Origin: VBCK01 sp036270655
Lineage (GTDB): Bacteria > Pseudomonadota > Gammaproteobacteria > Burkholderiales > Burkholderiaceae_F
Assembly (NCBI GenBank): GCA_036270655.1
Contig: DATBCD010000064.1
Span: 1 to 16,208, forward strand
Reading direction: 5' to 3'
Length of the DNA stretch: 16,208 nt
Under the pieces are notes generated by a model that saw only the letters and a program-made list of their open reading frames with translations, was not told where the DNA came from and made no database searches. Both the position numbers and the translations under genes were made by a program. This document shows, one piece after another, positions 14,231-16,208 of the stretch. The first letter of the stretch is position 1. Each line of letters opens with the position of its first letter.

Positions 14231-14253
14231 TATAGGACAGATCCTGCCCTATA
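14231..14253. promoter_or_regulatory. 23-bp imperfect palindrome, candidate WYL-regulator operator
   Basis: TATAGGACAG (14231-14240), ATC, CTGCCCTATA (14244-14253) forms a 10+10 inverted repeat with a single mismatched pair. It lies between the divergent 52-aa gene (start 14178) and WYL regulator gene (start 14273), and its AT-rich ends (TATA, TATA) could serve as -10 elements for both directions. HTH-WYL regulators commonly bind such dyads next to their own gene; the assignment is inferred from position and symmetry. Confidence 0.5.
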
Positions 14254-14272
14254 AGAAGCGCAAGCTGCAGAA

Positions 14273-15271
14273 ATGTCCCGACCGACCGTCCGCGTCCTCG
14301 CACTGCTGGAGCTCCTGCAGGCGCGTGGTTCGACCAGCGGCGCGGAACTCGCGCAAGCGCTGGAGGTCGGCCGGCGGACGCTGCGCCGTTACATCGCGAC
14401 GCTCGAGGAGCTCGGAATCCCCATCATGACGTCGCAGGGGCGGTTCGGGGGCTACCAACTGGTTCCCGGCTTCAAGCTTCCGCCGCTGATGTTCACCGAC
14501 GACGAGGCGGTGGCATTGGCCATGGGCCTGCTGGCCGCGCGCAGCCTCGGGCTGGGCCGGGCGATGCCGGCCGTCGCCAGCGCCAAAGCCAAGCTGGGCC
14601 GGGTGATGCCGGAGCGGCTCAGGGCACGACTGAACGCGGTCGACGATTCGGTCGCCTTGGACCTGACGCGGCCCTCCGCTCCGATCGACGAGAGCGTGCT
14701 CGGGCTGCTGACCACCGCCGCCCAGGAGCGCCGCAGAATCCATCTGCAGTACAGGACGCCGCGGGGGGAAGATACGCAGCGCGATTTCGATCCATACGGG
14801 CTCGTCTACCGCCAGGGCCGGTGGTACGCGGTCGGGATGTGCCATCTTCGGAAAGGATTGCGTTCCTTCCGCCTCGATCGGGTCGGTGCCGCGGCTGCCG
14901 TGGAAACACGCTTCGATCGGCCGACGAGCTTCGATGCTCTTGCGTATCTAAAAGATTCGATCGCCACGATGCCCCGCGCGCACCGGATCGAGGTCGTCCT
15001 CGCGACGGATCTGGCCACGGCGCAGCGGGAAATGGTTTCCGGATTCGGTGTTCTCGAATGGATCGGCGACGGCGTGCTGTTGCGCAGCCAGGCCGACGAT
15101 CTGGCCTGGTTCGCGCTGCAGCTGGCGCGACTGCCTTTCGATTTCCAGGTGCGCTCGCCGGCCGCGCTCAAAGCCGCGGTCGGGTCGATCGGGCGCCGCC
15201 TGATGCGGCTCGCAGGCGTGCGCTCGATTGATCGTCCATCCCGGCGGAATGTGCATGCCGACCATGGGTAA
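14273..15271 (+). CDS. YafY-type HTH-WYL transcriptional regulator
   Basis: The 332-residue product starts with MSRPTVRVLALLELLQARGS, the usual opening of this family, at the ATG at 14273. The N-terminal HTH_11 domain (about 1-60) includes GAELAQALEVGRRTLRRYIA (23-42) and the wing GRFGGYQLVPG. A linker helix region (75-130) follows. The WYL domain begins around residue 140 and holds DFDPYGLVYRQGRWYAVGMC (171-190), with WYA in place of the canonical W-Y-L, and LRSFRLDRV (196-204). A WCX-type C-terminal domain covers about 225-315. WYL domains are ligand-sensing modules; the ligand is unknown. The protein is divergent from the 52-aa gene and probably controls it and itself through the palindrome at 14231-14253. 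Confidence 0.92.
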   Translation: MSRPTVRVLALLELLQARGSTSGAELAQALEVGRRTLRRYIATLEELGIPIMTSQGRFGGYQLVPGFKLPPLMFTDDEAVALAMGLLAARSLGLGRAMPAVASAKAKLGRVMPERLRARLNAVDDSVALDLTRPSAPIDESVLGLLTTAAQERRRIHLQYRTPRGEDTQRDFDPYGLVYRQGRWYAVGMCHLRKGLRSFRLDRVGAAAAVETRFDRPTSFDALAYLKDSIATMPRAHRIEVVLATDLATAQREMVSGFGVLEWIGDGVLLRSQADDLAWFALQLARLPFDFQVRSPAALKAAVGSIGRRLMRLAGVRSIDRPSRRNVHADHG

Positions 15272-15401
15272 CGCATGATCCACGGGTGTACCGTACTCGC
15301 CGCCTTAGAAGTCAAGAAGCCAAGACAAAGTTCCAGCGAACCACCGATCGGTGCAATCCATCCTTTTCGCTCACCACTCTTCATCACGCGAGGAGTGAAT
15401 C

Positions 15402-15704
15402 ATGGCTCCGCTCGATCCCAGGGTCCCTCCCGACTCGGAAAAGGATCTCCGAGAAGCGTTTCGCTCGCCGTCGGTGACGCACCTCCTGGAACTGGCCGCA
15501 CGCGACATCGTCCGGCGCAGCAACCATCTTGCGTCCGACTCCCAGGGGCACGCCATCTACGACGGCCGGATGAGCGCGACGCACCCCATTGAAGTGTTCG
15601 ACCCGCATCTGCAACGGGCAGTTCGGTGCAAGGTCCGCATCCGCATCACCGTCGAGCCCGACATGGAACAGTTGCTGGCCGCAGCGATACCAGAAGATCG
15701 CTAA
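15402..15704 (+). CDS. Small protein of unknown function
   Basis: The 100-residue product starts at the ATG at 15402-15404 after GAGGAG (about eight bases upstream). It is acidic and basic in patches, soluble, without signal peptide or cysteine pairs; the only cysteine is in RAVRCKVRIRITVEPDME, a likely beta strand pair. The N-terminal half (SEKDLREAFRSPSVTHLLEL, AARDIVRRSNHLAS) looks helical. No family recognised. It lies 130 bases after the WYL regulator and is the last gene with the base composition of the rest of the window. Confidence 0.68.
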   Translation: MAPLDPRVPPDSEKDLREAFRSPSVTHLLELAARDIVRRSNHLASDSQGHAIYDGRMSATHPIEVFDPHLQRAVRCKVRIRITVEPDMEQLLAAAIPEDR

Positions 15705-15883
15705 CGGATCGCCAACGGGTTGCAGAACCGAGCGCAATCGGCGGGAGGGACTCGCACCTGGAACAAACACCATCACCAGAAGAGGTGTCGCAAACTGTCC
15801 CTAGAAACCCTAGCGAAGACACCCGAGGTTGCGGCACACTGATCCGGCGATCTCGCTGGACGGACCGTGGGGATAATTGCCCG
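15705..15883. other. Low-GC intergenic stretch at a possible island boundary
   Basis: GC content visibly falls here. Present are short hairpins (GGTT/AACC near 15719-15730, CCGA/TCGG near 15729-15742), a 6+6 inverted repeat GGTGTC (15784-15789) / GACACC (15818-15823) and, inside it, a direct repeat CCCTAG-AAA-CCCTAG (15799-15813). The phrase GGCGGGAGGGACTCGCACC (about 15740-15758) resembles the 3' end of a tRNA gene read on the minus strand, but no tRNA can be folded. No gene seen. Confidence 0.35.
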
Positions 15884-16208
15884 GTGTTAACAAAGAGCGA
15901 CCTTGAAAAGCTTGCCCAGGTTCACCTGGAGGATTCTGTCTTCCTTCTCCTGGCCGGTCGATCGTCCTCCGCGTACTACCTGGCGGGATACGCCGTTGAA
16001 TTGGCTCTGAAGGCGTGCATCTCCAAGCTCATTCAGTCAAACGTGATTCCCGAAAGGGCCTTAATTAATGCCACCTATACGCATCGACTGGACAACCTTC
16101 TATCAACTGCTGGTTTGGTTCCCCAGCTAAACGCGGATGCAAAGGCGGACCCTCAATTTGCAGCGTATTGGGCGATCGCAAGCAAATGGTCCGAAGAAAG
16201 TCACTATG
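15884..16208 (+). CDS. HEPN domain-containing protein, N-terminal part (partial, runs off the right edge)
   Basis: From a GTG at 15884-15886 the frame is open to the window end (108 codons). The sequence LTKSDLEKLAQVHLEDSVFL followed by LLAGRSSSAYYLAGYAVELA and LKACISKLI is the characteristic first helices of HEPN proteins, with the S-x-AYYLAGYAVE-x-ALKA signature at about residues 29-45. THRLDNLLSTAGL and AYWAIASKWSEESHY further along also fit the family. HEPN domains are often RNases or parts of toxin-antitoxin and defence systems, frequently paired with a nucleotidyltransferase; the R-x4-6-H motif cannot be judged because the gene is cut. The start is uncertain: no ATG or good Shine-Dalgarno precedes it. 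Codons are much richer in A/T at third positions (TTA, ACA, CTT, ATT, AAT) than all other genes here, suggesting recent transfer. Confidence 0.8.
   Translation, partial: MLTKSDLEKLAQVHLEDSVFLLLAGRSSSAYYLAGYAVELALKACISKLIQSNVIPERALINATYTHRLDNLLSTAGLVPQLNADAKADPQFAAYWAIASKWSEESHY

Noticed and set aside
15738..15762. tRNA gene on the minus strand
   Set aside because: Only a T-arm-like phrase is present; the T stem does not pair and no anticodon or D arm can be drawn.
1..16208. CRISPR array, rRNA, complete insertion sequence or integrase
   Set aside because: No regularly spaced repeats, no transposase or integrase reading frame and no rRNA-like stretch were seen on either strand.

Overview
The window is GC-rich, gene-dense proteobacterial chromosome. 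The gene families (an RDD/SpoIIM-type/DUF4129 cluster, a DoxX-pirin pair, a cytochrome b561, a YafY-type WYL regulator) fit a gamma- or betaproteobacterium such as Xanthomonadales, Nevskiales or Burkholderiales. No rRNA, complete tRNA or other marker fixes the taxon, so that placement is inference.

Left part (1-3466, minus strand): an operon of membrane proteins with overlapping or closely spaced genes, in the order RDD protein, second RDD protein, SpoIIM-type (DUF95) protein, multi-pass membrane protein, and the N-terminus of a probable DUF4129 protein cut by the window edge. In related bacteria this set normally continues into MoxR AAA+ ATPase and DUF58 genes, which would lie beyond position 1. 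Next come a minus-strand MarR-GNAT fusion (3630-4586) and, divergently, DoxX (4875-5261) and pirin (5315-6280). A perfect 14-bp palindrome lies between the two directions. A membrane-anchored protein of unknown function (6372-7157) follows, and convergent to it is a periplasmic-binding-fold 'cobalamin-binding' protein without a signal peptide (7184-8020).

Middle (8204-13308, plus strand): a 134-aa unknown protein, a cytochrome b561, a 734-aa homologue of trimethylamine dehydrogenase (TMADH), a short-chain dehydrogenase and an Fpg/Nei-family DNA glycosylase. The TMADH homologue keeps the FMN-linking cysteine, the 4Fe-4S cysteines and the nucleotide-binding domain. It has changed two of three residues of the amine-binding aromatic bowl, two of three residues of the catalytic triad, and both residues known to contact the electron-transfer flavoprotein. 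With a cytochrome b directly upstream and a dehydrogenase directly downstream, this looks like an oxidation module for an unknown substrate that passes electrons to the membrane. It is the most interesting part of the window.

Right part (13312-16208): a small lipoprotein on the minus strand, about 400 bases without a confident gene, a 52-aa exported or membrane peptide gene divergent from a WYL regulator with a 23-bp imperfect palindrome between them, and a 100-aa unknown protein. After about 15705 the base composition drops and a HEPN-domain gene starts and runs off the end. This looks like the edge of a transferred or accessory region.
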